Both the position numbers and the translations under genes were made by a program. Under the pieces are notes generated by a model. It saw only the letters and a program-made list of their open reading frames with translations. It was not told where the DNA came from and searched no databases. Below, piece after piece: positions 8,609 to 17,576 of a stretch of DNA of 42,348 nucleotides. This stretch comes from Firm-04 sp946413695. Its GTDB lineage: Bacteria > Bacillota > Clostridia > Oscillospirales > Ruminococcaceae. Where the stretch lies: NCBI GenBank assembly GCA_946413695.1, contig CAMKLV010000026.1:1-42348 (forward strand). The letters run 5' to 3'. Numbering within the stretch: the stretch's first letter is position 1; the number at the start of each line of letters is the position of its first letter.

Positions 8609-8645
8609 ATTGCTCCGGCTATTTTTCAGCCGGAGCAATTTTTTA
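8609..8645 (+). terminator. Terminator after the kinase gene
   Basis: A 12-bp perfect stem, ATTGCTCCGGCT (8609-8620) with AGCCGGAGCAAT (8628-8639), then seven or more T. It separates the kinase pair from the regulator gene. Confidence 0.9.
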
Positions 8646-8666
8646 CAGATTCCCCCCATATGGGTG

Positions 8667-8695
8667 GTGACAAGCGCCTGCTGATGTGATATAAT
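8667..8695 (+). promoter_or_regulatory. Response-regulator promoter with palindromic operator candidate
   Basis: GTGACA (8667-8672), a 17-bp spacer and TATAAT (8690-8695) with an extended -10 TGA. A perfect palindrome CCCATATGGG (8655-8664) lies just upstream of the -35 box, a suitable place for an activator site. Confidence 0.7.
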
Positions 8696-8741
8696 AGAAT
8701 CAATATTACTGCGAAATACCGGCAGGAAAGGCAGATGAAAA

Positions 8742-9401
8742 ATGGACAGGGTGTATAAAGTCATCATTGTGGACGATGAGATGATCTCGCGCGGATTCAT
8801 GGAGCTTTTGATCAAGCCCTCAAAGCACTATGAAGTCATGGCGGCACTCCCCTTTGCAAAGGATGCGCTGCTCTGGTGTCAGAAGAATGCGCCGCCCGAT
8901 CTCATCATCATGGATGTGATGATGGAACAGGGCATCGACGGTCTGACGGCTGCGGCACAGCTCAAGGCGGAATATCCGCAGACAAAGCTGCTCCTTGTGA
9001 CATCTATGGCGGATGCAGACTGGCTGCAGAAAGCAAAGGCTGCAAAGATCGAGAGCTTCTGGTTCAAGACCTATTCCACGCTCTCGCTGCTCGATGTCAT
9101 GGACAAAACCGTGGCGGGCGAATCGGTTTATCCGGAGGAGGCGCCTGCGGTGATGCTCGGGTGTCTCCCCGCCTCTGAGCTGACAAAGCAGCAGCGCGCA
9201 CTGCTGCGGCATCTGACCGAGGGACTCTCAAACCGCGAAATCGCAGAGCGGATGTATCTCAGCCCGAACACCGTCAAGGATTATCTCGATGACCTGATGG
9301 ACAAAACAGGCATCCACTCGCGGACGGCGCTGGTCGCGAAGGCTTCGCGGCTCGGGGTTGTAATCAGCGAGAAGGAGCGCTTAAACCAATCCGAGGATTA
9401 A
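8742..9401 (+). CDS. NarL/LuxR-type response regulator
   Basis: A 219-residue regulator. The receiver domain (about 5-125) has acidic D11/D12, phosphoacceptor D58 (LIIMDVMM), T87 and K109. The output is a GerE/LuxR helix-turn-helix (about 150-212; LTKQQRALLRHLTEGLSNRE, then MYLSPNTVKDYL). It starts at ATG 8742 after GGAAAGG (8725-8731); a nearby ATG at 8735 is in another frame. It is separated from the kinase pair by a terminator and has its own promoter, yet is the obvious partner. Targets are unknown; the palindrome upstream of its promoter is a candidate self-binding site. Confidence 0.92.
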   Translation: MDRVYKVIIVDDEMISRGFMELLIKPSKHYEVMAALPFAKDALLWCQKNAPPDLIIMDVMMEQGIDGLTAAAQLKAEYPQTKLLLVTSMADADWLQKAKAAKIESFWFKTYSTLSLLDVMDKTVAGESVYPEEAPAVMLGCLPASELTKQQRALLRHLTEGLSNREIAERMYLSPNTVKDYLDDLMDKTGIHSRTALVAKASRLGVVISEKERLNQSED

Positions 9402-9408
9402 CACAGAA

Positions 9409-9445
9409 ACAGCCGCCGATGTGTCCGTTGCACACCGGCGGCTGT
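9409..9445. terminator. Bidirectional terminator between convergent genes
   Basis: A 10-bp stem, ACAGCCGCCG (9409-9418) with CGGCGGCTGT (9436-9445), between the regulator end (9401) and the convergent dockerin gene end (9459). The downstream plus strand is T-rich. Confidence 0.75.
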
Positions 9446-9458
9446 TCATATTTGTTTG

Positions 9459-10940
9459 TCAATCGAGCTTTGCAACTTTGCGGAGAATCGCGGTGACATC
9501 GTCAAGATCAATATTGCCGCTGCCGTTCACATCGGCATTCTGCCTGCCCTGCTCCGTGATGACGGCTGTGCTTTCCTCCGTGCAGAAGCGCGCAAGGAGA
9601 ACCGCATCCGAGACATCAACCGCGCAGTCGAGTGTCACATCGCCTGCAGCCGCAAGGGCATTTTGACCTGTCAGCGTTTCATTGTCAGATTCCTCCGCGG
9701 TCAGGCACAAATACGGTTCCAGATCAAACTTCCCGTAAATCTCCATCGCAAGATTCATATGTCTGAGGGACGTATAATCCTCCGGAACCAGCACCGCAAA
9801 GACCGGTTCCTTGCATTTCAGCTCGCCTTTGTCCGGATCATAATATCCGAGTTTCAGCAGCAGCTCGGTTTCGTCCAATGCGATATACCGGCATTCGCAC
9901 TCCGGATGTGCTTCCTCCACCCACGCTTTGATTCCGTCCCAGTCGATCTCTTTCTCTGCCCATGCACCGTAGTTCACGTTATACGAACTGTATGCTGTCA
10001 GGTAGCCGTTCCACATCTTCCTGTACCATGCGGTCTGCCCCCATGAGTAGAATTCGGAGATCAGACCTGCCGCTGCAAGCTCGCGCATCATTCGCGCTGC
10101 CTTCTCCGCACTTCTCGCAGCCTCGTCATGCTCCGTAATCACATAGGATTCCCGATCACTGTCAAGCCCATGCTGACAGCTTTCCGATTCCGGAAAATAT
10201 TTTTTTGCGATCAGAGCCGCCTGCTCTGCCGCTGATTCCGGTTTCACATCACTGCGCAGCCGGAATTGCAGTCTGCTTTCATAGGGCATCACCATATAGG
10301 ATGCGGTCGCCCACAAATAAGACGGGATATTGGAATCGGGAATTTCATCCAGATACCGATTGACATAGTCCTGTCTTTCTTTGTAGCTCACTTCCCGAGT
10401 GTATATATCGTATTTTTCTCCGGTGCCGTACCATTTATTGACATACTCTGCATGTTCCCGAAACATCCCCTTATCATCAAGGCGCTTCATCTCCTGAAAA
10501 GACTCCATGCCGGTGATGCCGAAATAATGCAGATCATCACCATAATGTCTGTCATCCACTTCCACATAAACCACAAGGCTTTCGTCAATCTGATTCTGTG
10601 CCATGAAGTCTTTTATGGCTGCGAGGAAGGTTTCCTCCCATGAGTAGCTATGCTCAACAATGACTTTATCTCTGAATTGCTCCGGAATATTTCCGTCCGC
10701 ATCGGCTTTTTCATCCGGCCTGTATGCACGGGCAAGATCAAATACCGGATTTTTGCTTTTCTTCTGCGACGCAATATATTGCCTCAAAAGTGTATACGCT
10801 CTTTCCAAATCATCTGAAACGTCCTGCGTTTCTGCTGCAATGCGGCTCTCTGACGGCAGCGCTTTTGCATTCAGAGTCGAAACAGACAGCGCGTTTCCGA
10901 ATATGATCGCAGCAGAAAGAACAGCTATTATTCTTTTCAT
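9459..10940 (-). CDS. Secreted protein with C-terminal dockerin, function unknown
   Basis: 493 residues with an N-terminal signal peptide (about 1-28). A type I dockerin lies at about 430-493: two calcium-binding F-hand-like repeats, GDVTLDCAVDVSDAV and NADVNGSGNIDLDDVTAILR, each with Asp at positions 1, 9 and 12. The 400 residues between are rich in Tyr, Glu and Asp and match no enzyme family I recognise; no glycoside hydrolase motif is visible. The dockerin implies docking on a cohesin, in a cellulosome-like complex or on the cell surface. The ribosome site is GAGGGGGA. The gene is monocistronic, convergent with the regulator, and has its own strong promoter. Confidence 0.8.
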   Translation of the reverse strand: MKRIIAVLSAAIIFGNALSVSTLNAKALPSESRIAAETQDVSDDLERAYTLLRQYIASQKKSKNPVFDLARAYRPDEKADADGNIPEQFRDKVIVEHSYSWEETFLAAIKDFMAQNQIDESLVVYVEVDDRHYGDDLHYFGITGMESFQEMKRLDDKGMFREHAEYVNKWYGTGEKYDIYTREVSYKERQDYVNRYLDEIPDSNIPSYLWATASYMVMPYESRLQFRLRSDVKPESAAEQAALIAKKYFPESESCQHGLDSDRESYVITEHDEAARSAEKAARMMRELAAAGLISEFYSWGQTAWYRKMWNGYLTAYSSYNVNYGAWAEKEIDWDGIKAWVEEAHPECECRYIALDETELLLKLGYYDPDKGELKCKEPVFAVLVPEDYTSLRHMNLAMEIYGKFDLEPYLCLTAEESDNETLTGQNALAAAGDVTLDCAVDVSDAVLLARFCTEESTAVITEQGRQNADVNGSGNIDLDDVTAILRKVAKLD

Positions 10941-11058
10941 AAGTTCCCCCTCTTTCTGATCCTGTCAGAATCACTGAAATCACGGTCAGGCTTACAGCAA
11001 ATCTTTGTTTGCAGAAATCATCCTTTCTTTGCCATACTGAGAACAGCTTTCTATAATC

Positions 11059-11086
11059 ATTATAGCAAAAAAAGTGAACTTGTCAA
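11059..11086 (-). promoter_or_regulatory. Promoter of the dockerin gene
   Basis: On the minus strand, TTGACA (11086-11081), a 16-bp spacer and TATAAT (11064-11059). The start codon is at 10940, leaving a leader of roughly 110 bases. Confidence 0.75.
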
Positions 11087-11140
11087 GAGCAATTATGTAT
11101 ATATTTTCGGAGCAGCGTGCATCTCAGAGGGACAAACCGG

Positions 11141-11169
11141 TTGAATTCTTAGCTGATCTGTGTTATAAT
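11141..11169 (+). promoter_or_regulatory. Promoter of the membrane protein gene
   Basis: TTGAAT (11141-11146), a 17-bp spacer and TATAAT (11164-11169). Confidence 0.75.
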
Positions 11170-11213
11170 TAGAATCAGGCAGCATACTTTGCAGAAAGGA
11201 ACAAAATCACACT

Positions 11214-12113
11214 ATGAAACGCAGCACACTCTTTTACGAAGGAATCTACCTGCTTTACACACTGCTTAACATCATCATGTATCTTGCAAATGCCGCATCC
11301 TATATGCTGTTCACGCGATACAAGGATACAACCATTCCGTATAAAAGCGCATTCGCGATCTTTCTCCTGATGCTCGCGGGAATTGCGGCATTTGTGCTGT
11401 TATCGGGCACTGTCACAAAGGACGGCACCCCGTTCCAGAAGCTCTACTGCCGCAGACTGCGCATCGCATTCGGCTGCTCTCTGCCGCTGATCGCCCTGCG
11501 GTTTGTGACGCTGCGCCTGCACAGCCCTGCCGGAACATACGCCTATATGACCGTCTGGGGGCTGCTTGGAATTCTGTCCGCATGTTTGTATCTGTCAGCA
11601 TTCCGGAGCTGCTCCGCGCTCGTGAAACATGAGCCGGAAACCTGCCGGAAGCTTCTGGACGAATATGCGCTCGTGCTCTCATCGGATGAGCTTGCGGTTA
11701 TGAAAAAGATCAAACGCAGCATGCTGTACCTCAGCGGATTATTTCTGCTCTCAGAAATGTTCATGGAGCAGCTCTGTTCCGGCGGCATCGTGGTGTTCGC
11801 GGGATTTTCAGTCATCTATATGGCAGCTGTCTACATGACCCTGATTCCGGTTTTCCGGTATTACGAGGAAAAGCGCGCGCCGCTCTGGTCAGGGCTGCTC
11901 GCACTGTGCGCAGGGCTCGGCTGCCTTGCCGTGTGGCTGATCTCGCAGAAGATCATCACAAGCCCGATCCTCACAGACAGAACACCGGAGGAAATCGCGT
12001 TTTTCCTGCTGCTGTTTCTGCTGCCTGCCCTGATCCTGCTCGGGGCAAAATACCGCCGGTATCAGCGGCACCGGATCAACGAGCGCGCCGACAGCTTCAT
12101 GAGGAAATCATAA
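11214..12113 (+). CDS. Polytopic membrane protein, unknown
   Basis: 299 residues with about seven or eight hydrophobic helices (around 10-32, 45-65, 80-100, 108-128, 160-182, 185-207, 220-242 and 258-278) and a basic C-terminal tail (KYRRYQRHRINERADSFMRK). No catalytic motif, transporter signature or sensor domain is recognised. It stands alone, with its own promoter and AGAAAGGA before ATG 11214. It is divergent from the dockerin gene and upstream of the muramidase gene, which has a separate promoter, so no functional link is implied. Confidence 0.7.
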   Translation: MKRSTLFYEGIYLLYTLLNIIMYLANAASYMLFTRYKDTTIPYKSAFAIFLLMLAGIAAFVLLSGTVTKDGTPFQKLYCRRLRIAFGCSLPLIALRFVTLRLHSPAGTYAYMTVWGLLGILSACLYLSAFRSCSALVKHEPETCRKLLDEYALVLSSDELAVMKKIKRSMLYLSGLFLLSEMFMEQLCSGGIVVFAGFSVIYMAAVYMTLIPVFRYYEEKRAPLWSGLLALCAGLGCLAVWLISQKIITSPILTDRTPEEIAFFLLLFLLPALILLGAKYRRYQRHRINERADSFMRKS

Positions 12114-12237
12114 CTTGAATGCACTGAAATGCCTTCGGATAAATCCGGTTCCGCAGGGGCATTCTGATAGAAAACGCACAGGACGGATTCAGCCGGTCTC
12201 CCCTGCCCTTATCCGGAAAACAGGCAGCGCAGATCAG

Positions 12238-12266
12238 TTGACACGGCGCCGGAAATATGGTACAAT
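12238..12266 (+). promoter_or_regulatory. Promoter of the muramidase gene
   Basis: TTGACA (12238-12243), a 17-bp spacer and TACAAT (12261-12266). Confidence 0.8.
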
Positions 12267-12350
12267 AAAGACCGGTTTGCCGGAATCCCGAACAAACCGC
12301 GAAGCACAAACTGAAAAGGCACAATTCCCTGCCGCTTTACAAGGATCGTT

Positions 12351-13679
12351 ATGAAATATTATTATTTGCTTATTTTTACACTTTCGCTCTTTCTGCTTGC
12401 AGGCTGTACGATCATCGAGCCGATTGAAACCGGCGATATTGATGTTCAGACCGAAGCAGTCACCACAACCTCCGCGGAAACAACCGCATCAACGGCAAAA
12501 GTCACCACAACCAAAGTGACAACAACCGTCACAACAACCGCTGCCACCACCACAACAAAACCGGAGCCGCCTGCCGATCTGCTGCTGAAAGGTCTGGAGA
12601 CCGTCGAAGCAGGCGACGATCTCACGCTGGAGGACTTCATAACCGACCGGAATGTCGAACTGAAAGACGCCTCCGCCCTGCTGGATACTTCCGCGCTCGG
12701 CAGCTTTTCGGTTGAGATTCCGTATCTTTATGACGGAACGGAATTCACGCAGACACTGCAATATCAGGTGACAGATACCACAAAACCGTATATCATCAAT
12801 CCGGGCACGAATTCCTATCACAAGGCCGGAACCGATTTCGACCTCAATCAATATATCGGATATGCGGATAATTTTGACAGTTCACCGGCGCTCACCTGTG
12901 ACGGCGAGGTCGATCCGGATACGGTCGGTGCATATCCGCTCGGCATCACCGTCACAGACAGCTCCGGAAACGCCTGCTGGTGGGAGATGACCGTCAACGT
13001 GGTTGAGGAGCTCCCGAAATCCGCCGACACAGTCCCGCGCGTCAATTACAGCGATTTCATCAGCCGCTATGCGGGCGATGATGTACGGTTCGGCATTGAC
13101 GTTTCCACATGGCAGGGCGATGTGGACTACAATGCCGTGCGCGATGCCGGATGCAGCTTTGTCATCATCCGTGTCGGGTACTGCTATGACGAACCGAAAC
13201 TCGACAAATATTTCCGTCAGAACCTCAAAAATGCAGCCGCAGCCGGTCTGGATGTCGGCGTTTACTTCTACACAACCGATCATTCCGAGGAGGCTGTGCG
13301 GGAACATGTGCGCTGGATCACGGAGCAGCTGGAAGGTCAGGAACTCGATCTGCCGATTGTCTTTGACTGGGAGGAGTTTTCGCACTTCCAGAAATACGGC
13401 ATGAGCATCCGCGACCTGAATAATGTCTACGCCGCATTCGCAGATGAAGTCATCAAGCAGGGCTGCAAGCCGATGCTCTACAGCAGCAAAATCTTTCTGG
13501 AAACGATCTGGAGCGAGCGGACGAAAAAATCCACGCCTGTCTGGCTGGCGCACTATGTCGGCGAAACCACCTACGAGGGAGAATATGCGATCTGGCAGCA
13601 GAGCGCATACGGCAGAATCCCCGGCATCGAAGGCGATGTGGATATGAATATCCAATATCTGAACAAGGAGATCGGCTGA
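12351..13679 (+). CDS. GH25 muramidase lipoprotein with Thr-rich linker
   Basis: A 442-residue lipoprotein predicted to cleave peptidoglycan glycan strands (N-acetylmuramidase) while tethered outside the membrane. The lipobox is LLAGC (Cys19). Residues about 36-72 are a Thr-rich, probably O-glycosylated or flexible linker (TTTKVTTTVTTTAATTTT). Residues about 80-220 are one or two immunoglobulin-like domains. The GH25 barrel spans about 245-442 with D250 (GIDVSTWQG), the D339-W340-E341 pair (VFDWEE) and the closing AIWQQSAYG and GDVDMN motifs. The key acidic residues are intact. AAGGA lies before ATG 12351. It is probably for cell-wall remodelling; a role against competitors is less likely because it is lipid-anchored. 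Confidence 0.9.
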   Translation: MKYYYLLIFTLSLFLLAGCTIIEPIETGDIDVQTEAVTTTSAETTASTAKVTTTKVTTTVTTTAATTTTKPEPPADLLLKGLETVEAGDDLTLEDFITDRNVELKDASALLDTSALGSFSVEIPYLYDGTEFTQTLQYQVTDTTKPYIINPGTNSYHKAGTDFDLNQYIGYADNFDSSPALTCDGEVDPDTVGAYPLGITVTDSSGNACWWEMTVNVVEELPKSADTVPRVNYSDFISRYAGDDVRFGIDVSTWQGDVDYNAVRDAGCSFVIIRVGYCYDEPKLDKYFRQNLKNAAAAGLDVGVYFYTTDHSEEAVREHVRWITEQLEGQELDLPIVFDWEEFSHFQKYGMSIRDLNNVYAAFADEVIKQGCKPMLYSSKIFLETIWSERTKKSTPVWLAHYVGETTYEGEYAIWQQSAYGRIPGIEGDVDMNIQYLNKEIG

Positions 13680-13792
13680 GCCTGCATTTGCCTGTTCAGA
13701 TACCGCACCGTCTCAAATATAGTATATACGCATGTAAGGTTTTCCGCCGCGTGCAAAAAACAGGTCGAATTGCCCAACACTGAAAATACCTC

Positions 13793-13821
13793 TTGCAATG
13801 CAGCAAAATCTGTGCTATAAT
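13793..13821 (+). promoter_or_regulatory. Promoter of the phosphate transport operon
   Basis: TTGCAA (13793-13798), a 17-bp spacer and TATAAT (13816-13821). Confidence 0.75.
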
Positions 13822-13871
13822 ATGATGCGAATCAACAACCGCATCTTTTATGAATTCGGAGAGAACAAACT

Positions 13872-14924
13872 ATGGATTTATCATTTGTATATTTCTGGAC
13901 GCAGGTGACAGCAAACCCGCTCCTTCTGCTTGCGGTTTGCCTGACGCTCGGCGTCATCTTTGTAAACGGCTGGACGGATTGCCCGAATGCAATCGCCACC
14001 TGCGTCACAACAAGATGTATGGAAGCAAGACCCGCCATCCTGATGTCTGCCGTCTTTAATTTTCTCGGCGTTTTTATCATGAGCTCCGTCAACGCAACGG
14101 TTGCGCAGACAATCGCCAATATGGTCGATTTCGGCACAAATTCACACAGCGCGATTGTCGCACTGTCAGCTGCCTTGCTTGCAATCGTGATCTGGGCTGT
14201 CCTTGCGTGGTATTTCGGCATACCGACAAGCGAAAGCCATGCCCTGATCGCCGGTCTGACCGGTGCCGCAATCGCAATGCACGGCAATCTGGACGGTGTC
14301 AACGGGCAGGCGTGGATCAAGGTCATCTACGGTCTGGTGATCTCCGTCGTTCTCGGCTTTATTCTCGGCTATGCTGTCTGCAAGCTTGTGACGATGATTT
14401 TCTTCAATGTTGACAGACGCAAAACCGAAGGAATCTTCCGGTTCGGACAGATCGGTGCCGCCTGCGCCATGAGCTTTATGCACGGCGCACAGGACGGACA
14501 GAAATTCATGGGTGTCATCCTGATGTGCCTGCTGCTTTCAAACGGCGGCGGCGAGAGCGGCTCCGTGAAGATGCCGGTTTGGATCATGCTGCTCTGCTCT
14601 GTGATCATGTCGGTCGGAACATCCATCGGCGGAAAAAAGATCATCAAGTCCATCGGCATGGACATGGTGAAGCTGGAAAAATATCAGGGCTTTTCCGCGG
14701 ATCTCGCCGCTTCTGTTGCGCTGCTGATCAGCTCGCTTTTCGGCATTCCCGTCTCCACAACGCATGCAAAAACAACGGCGATCATGGGTGTCGGTGCTGT
14801 GAAACGGGCATCGGCGGTGAATCTCGGCGTCGTAAAAAATCTCATGATGACATGGATTCTGACATTCCCCGGCTGCGGACTGATTGGTTTTATTACAACA
14901 AAGATTTTTATGATGATCTTCTGA
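13872..14924 (+). CDS. pit: Inorganic phosphate transporter, PiT family
   Basis: A 350-residue PiT permease for low-affinity, cation-coupled phosphate uptake. Two halves carry the family signature: FVNGWTDCPNAIATCV near residue 30 and, in the second half, MSFMHGAQDGQKFMGV near 200. The repeated GIPTSESHALIAGLTGAA (about 117) and GIPVSTTHAKTTAIMGVG (about 293) are typical. About ten membrane helices are expected. GGAGAG precedes the start. The next gene begins 13 bases later and encodes the DUF47 partner usual for this family. In Clostridia such pairs work alongside PstSCAB or with metal-phosphate complexes; the sequence does not say which. Confidence 0.93.
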   Translation: MDLSFVYFWTQVTANPLLLLAVCLTLGVIFVNGWTDCPNAIATCVTTRCMEARPAILMSAVFNFLGVFIMSSVNATVAQTIANMVDFGTNSHSAIVALSAALLAIVIWAVLAWYFGIPTSESHALIAGLTGAAIAMHGNLDGVNGQAWIKVIYGLVISVVLGFILGYAVCKLVTMIFFNVDRRKTEGIFRFGQIGAACAMSFMHGAQDGQKFMGVILMCLLLSNGGGESGSVKMPVWIMLLCSVIMSVGTSIGGKKIIKSIGMDMVKLEKYQGFSADLAASVALLISSLFGIPVSTTHAKTTAIMGVGAVKRASAVNLGVVKNLMMTWILTFPGCGLIGFITTKIFMMIF

Positions 14925-14937
14925 TCGGGAGGAAATT

Positions 14938-15567
14938 ATGGCAAACAAGAAGAATGATTTTTACTGGAACAATTACATCGAAGCTGCGGATACAGCCTGC
15001 CGCGCCGCCGATTATCTCCTGGAATGCGTGCAGAATTATGACATCGGACAGATCCGTGAAATGCTGACCAGAATGCATGAATTCGAGCATAAAGGAGACT
15101 CGCTGCGGCACGAGATGACAGAGGCACTCGCAAAGTCATTTGTCACGCCGATCGACCGCGAGGATATGGCGGAGCTGTGCCAGAAGCTTGACCATGTCAT
15201 CGACAGCATCGAGGAGGTTTTACAGGCGCTTTATATCAATAACATTGAAAAGATCGAAGCGGATGCTGTCAGCTTTGCAGAAAAGATCTGCACCTGCACA
15301 GCAAAGACGAAGGACATGGTAAAAGAGCTGCCGAATTTCAAAAAATCCGAGCTGCTGCATAAACTCATCATCGAGGTCAATTCTGCCGAAGAGGAATGCG
15401 ATCAGCTTTATCTGGAATCTTCCTACAACTGCCGGAAAAAGTTTGAAAAAAAGAATCCGCTTGATGTCATCGCATGGCGTGAGATCTACTCGAAGCTGGA
15501 GGAATGTGCGGATTCCTGCGAGCATGTTGCTGACACCGTCGAAGCAGTTGTCATGAAAAACACCTGA
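14938..15567 (+). CDS. DUF47/PhoU-like Pit accessory protein
   Basis: A 209-residue, almost wholly helical cytoplasmic protein of the DUF47 (PhoU_div) family. The pattern is two three-helix bundles with conserved acidic metal-binding stretches (HEFEHKGDSLRHEM near 43, then KLDHVIDSIEEVLQAL near 85, EVNSAEEECDQLY and ECADSCEHVADTVEAV near the end). DUF47 proteins are encoded beside PiT permeases and are thought to regulate them. GGGAGGA precedes the start, and a strong terminator follows, so pit and this gene form a two-gene operon. Confidence 0.9.
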   Translation: MANKKNDFYWNNYIEAADTACRAADYLLECVQNYDIGQIREMLTRMHEFEHKGDSLRHEMTEALAKSFVTPIDREDMAELCQKLDHVIDSIEEVLQALYINNIEKIEADAVSFAEKICTCTAKTKDMVKELPNFKKSELLHKLIIEVNSAEEECDQLYLESSYNCRKKFEKKNPLDVIAWREIYSKLEECADSCEHVADTVEAVVMKNT

Positions 15568-15589
15568 GTATCCCGAATCGCATAAAATC

Positions 15590-15624
15590 AAAACGGGCAC
15601 CGGAATCACCGGCGCCCGTTTTAT
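15590..15624 (+). terminator. Terminator of the phosphate operon
   Basis: AAAACGGGC (15590-15598) pairs with GCCCGTTTT (15614-15622), with an inner CCGG/CCGG helix, then TATATAC. Confidence 0.8.
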
Positions 15625-15663
15625 ATACACAAACGCAAAACCGCAATAAATAGTTGCCGGATG

Positions 15664-15704
15664 AAACAAAACGGGTATGATACATCAAAGTGCCATACCC
15701 GTTT
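15664..15704 (-). terminator. Terminator of the ABC operon
   Basis: An 11-bp stem, AAACGGGTATG (15669-15679) with CATACCCGTTT (15694-15704). On the minus strand it is followed by a T-rich stretch. It serves the ABC genes ending at 15720. Confidence 0.75.
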
Positions 15705-15719
15705 CTATGAATTATTTGC

Positions 15720-16856
15720 TCAGGTCAGATAAATCAGTCCTGCCTCGAGGACAAAAATCAGAGGGAGAATATATTTTCTGGGATTGCGCCAGAGATCCGG
15801 CTCCGATTTCCATTTTGTGATCGGAAACCGATCCTCCAGAAACGCCGTGCAAACCGCATTCTCCACTGCAAAGAGTCCTGCCGCAATGAATGCGCGGATG
15901 TCAATCTGTCCGCCCGTGAGCGAGAAGACGGTCAGGAACACCGCAAACACCAGAACATCAAAGCAGAACACCGCCGCGGCATATGGCACGAAAAACTGTG
16001 CGGTCTTGTCCGGGAGCGCTTTCAGCTTTCGTTCCAGACTGCGGCTGGAGCTGACAATCGTGGCAAGCGGCGAATTCATCGAAACCAGCGCCAGCCCGAT
16101 CCCGCAGCCCATCGGGAACCCCTGTCTCTCCGTCATCACAGCGAAAAAGCAGCCGAATCCGGTGATGAACAGCGTGCTGATCAGAAAGCTCTTGTTGGAG
16201 AGCATGTAGCGGATGATATACCGCGGGACAATCAGCTTCGGCGATTTGCTGCTGTGCTTTGCCTTCACCTTCGCAGATTCCTGCACATAGAAATCATCCA
16301 GATGCAGCGCGGAAAAAAGCAGAATCACCGCCACATCCGCGACAGCCAGCGCAGTGATTGCCGGAACAGGCTGCTGCAGCAGTACGGCAATCACAATCGG
16401 GACTGCGGCAAGCAGCAGCGATACGGCAGGCATTCTCCGGAACAGTCCGAATGCGGCAAAACCGCCGAACAGCGCATAGACAAAGCTGAGAATAAAGATC
16501 ACAATATCCGAAGGCGAAAGCTCCACGAATGCAAACAGCAGCGCAATCAGGATAGAGGCTTTCGTGAGCAGGACATATGCACCGATCGCCGCCGCATACG
16601 CCCAAAGGCATTTGCGGTCATCATGCGGCATCGCAAACAGCCCCCTGAGACATCGCGCGTTATCCTTTGAGGATAGCGTCTGCATCACGATCGTGCCGGT
16701 AAAGCAGACCGCCGTGATAATCAGCACGCTCTGTGCCAGCGGGAGCAACAGCCCGCTCCCGTGCAGTCCGAATCCCATAATCGCCGCGATGAGCACCGTT
16801 TTCAGCGCACTTGAATAACGGTCGCCGAGCAGTTTACGGGCAAGCAGCTTATACAT
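15720..16856 (-). CDS. ABC transporter membrane subunit
   Basis: A 378-residue polytopic protein with about ten hydrophobic segments and short loops; a basic cytoplasmic loop near residues 195-215 (KVKAKHSSKSPK) divides two halves. No classic permease EAA motif is seen, which is common in ABC-2-like exporter subunits. It lies directly after an ABC ATPase gene and overlaps it by eight bases. ATG at 16856 is preferred over GTG at 16868 because GGAGG directly abuts the GTG and is about 12 bases from the ATG. The substrate is unknown; export of a peptide, lipid or drug is possible. Confidence 0.75.
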   Translation of the reverse strand: MYKLLARKLLGDRYSSALKTVLIAAIMGFGLHGSGLLLPLAQSVLIITAVCFTGTIVMQTLSSKDNARCLRGLFAMPHDDRKCLWAYAAAIGAYVLLTKASILIALLFAFVELSPSDIVIFILSFVYALFGGFAAFGLFRRMPAVSLLLAAVPIVIAVLLQQPVPAITALAVADVAVILLFSALHLDDFYVQESAKVKAKHSSKSPKLIVPRYIIRYMLSNKSFLISTLFITGFGCFFAVMTERQGFPMGCGIGLALVSMNSPLATIVSSSRSLERKLKALPDKTAQFFVPYAAAVFCFDVLVFAVFLTVFSLTGGQIDIRAFIAAGLFAVENAVCTAFLEDRFPITKWKSEPDLWRNPRKYILPLIFVLEAGLIYLT

Positions 16857-17568
16857 CGTCCGTCTCACCCTCCGTACCGAGTGACGCGCGGATGCTCTCA
16901 GCGTTGATCTCGCTGCCGGAATAGGTCTTTGCGATCATGCCGTTTTCCAGCACGAGAACCTTGTCCGAGGTCAGCGTCACGCTCTCGAGGATATGCGAGG
17001 AGAACAGCACCGTGCCAAACTGCTTATAGCCTGCAATCAGTGAATAGAGCGTCTCCGTACTGGTGAAATCCAGTCCGTTGACAGGCTCATCCAGCAGGAG
17101 CAGCTCACATTTCAGCGCAAATCCGGCAATCAGATACGCCTTGCGCCGGTTGCCGAGCGAGAGATCTTTGATAAGCATGCTGCGGTATGTGCCGAAGCCG
17201 AAGCGCTCCACAAGCTCATCCACATATGCGGAATCAGGCTTTTTTCTGTAGCAGCCGAACACATAGCTGAGGTATTCATCGAAGTTGAAATAGCCGAAGG
17301 ATTCGTCCTCCGAAAAGACGATGTACCGGCTCATTTTGAACGCTTTATCCTGAAACTGCGCGCTTTTCCCGCTGACGAGTATTTCATCTGCAGAAAAGCC
17401 CTTGTGCAGTCCGCAGATGATATTCATGAGCGTGGTCTTGCCTGCGCCGTTGAGACCGATCAGTCCGATGACGCTGTTCTGCGGCAACGAGAGATCCAGC
17501 CCCTTGAGCACCTGGGTTTCCGGCACATACCAGCCCTTCAGATTCCGGAGTTCAAGCAGTGTACCCAT
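16849..17568 (-). CDS. ABC transporter ATPase
   Basis: A 239-residue ATPase. Walker A is GLNGAGKTT (about 37-45), the signature is the unusual LSLGNRRKAYL instead of LSGGQ, Walker B is LLLLDEP and the H-loop region VLFSSHILE. This profile matches ABC-2-type exporter ATPases. The reading frame is open 85 codons further upstream, but the added residues have no family character and overlap a better small gene, so ATG 17568 is used. It starts eight bases after the stop of that 53-residue protein gene. Confidence 0.88.
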   Translation of the reverse strand: MGTLLELRNLKGWYVPETQVLKGLDLSLPQNSVIGLIGLNGAGKTTLMNIICGLHKGFSADEILVSGKSAQFQDKAFKMSRYIVFSEDESFGYFNFDEYLSYVFGCYRKKPDSAYVDELVERFGFGTYRSMLIKDLSLGNRRKAYLIAGFALKCELLLLDEPVNGLDFTSTETLYSLIAGYKQFGTVLFSSHILESVTLTSDKVLVLENGMIAKTYSGSEINAESIRASLGTEGETDDV

Positions 17569-17576
17569 CGCGCCGC

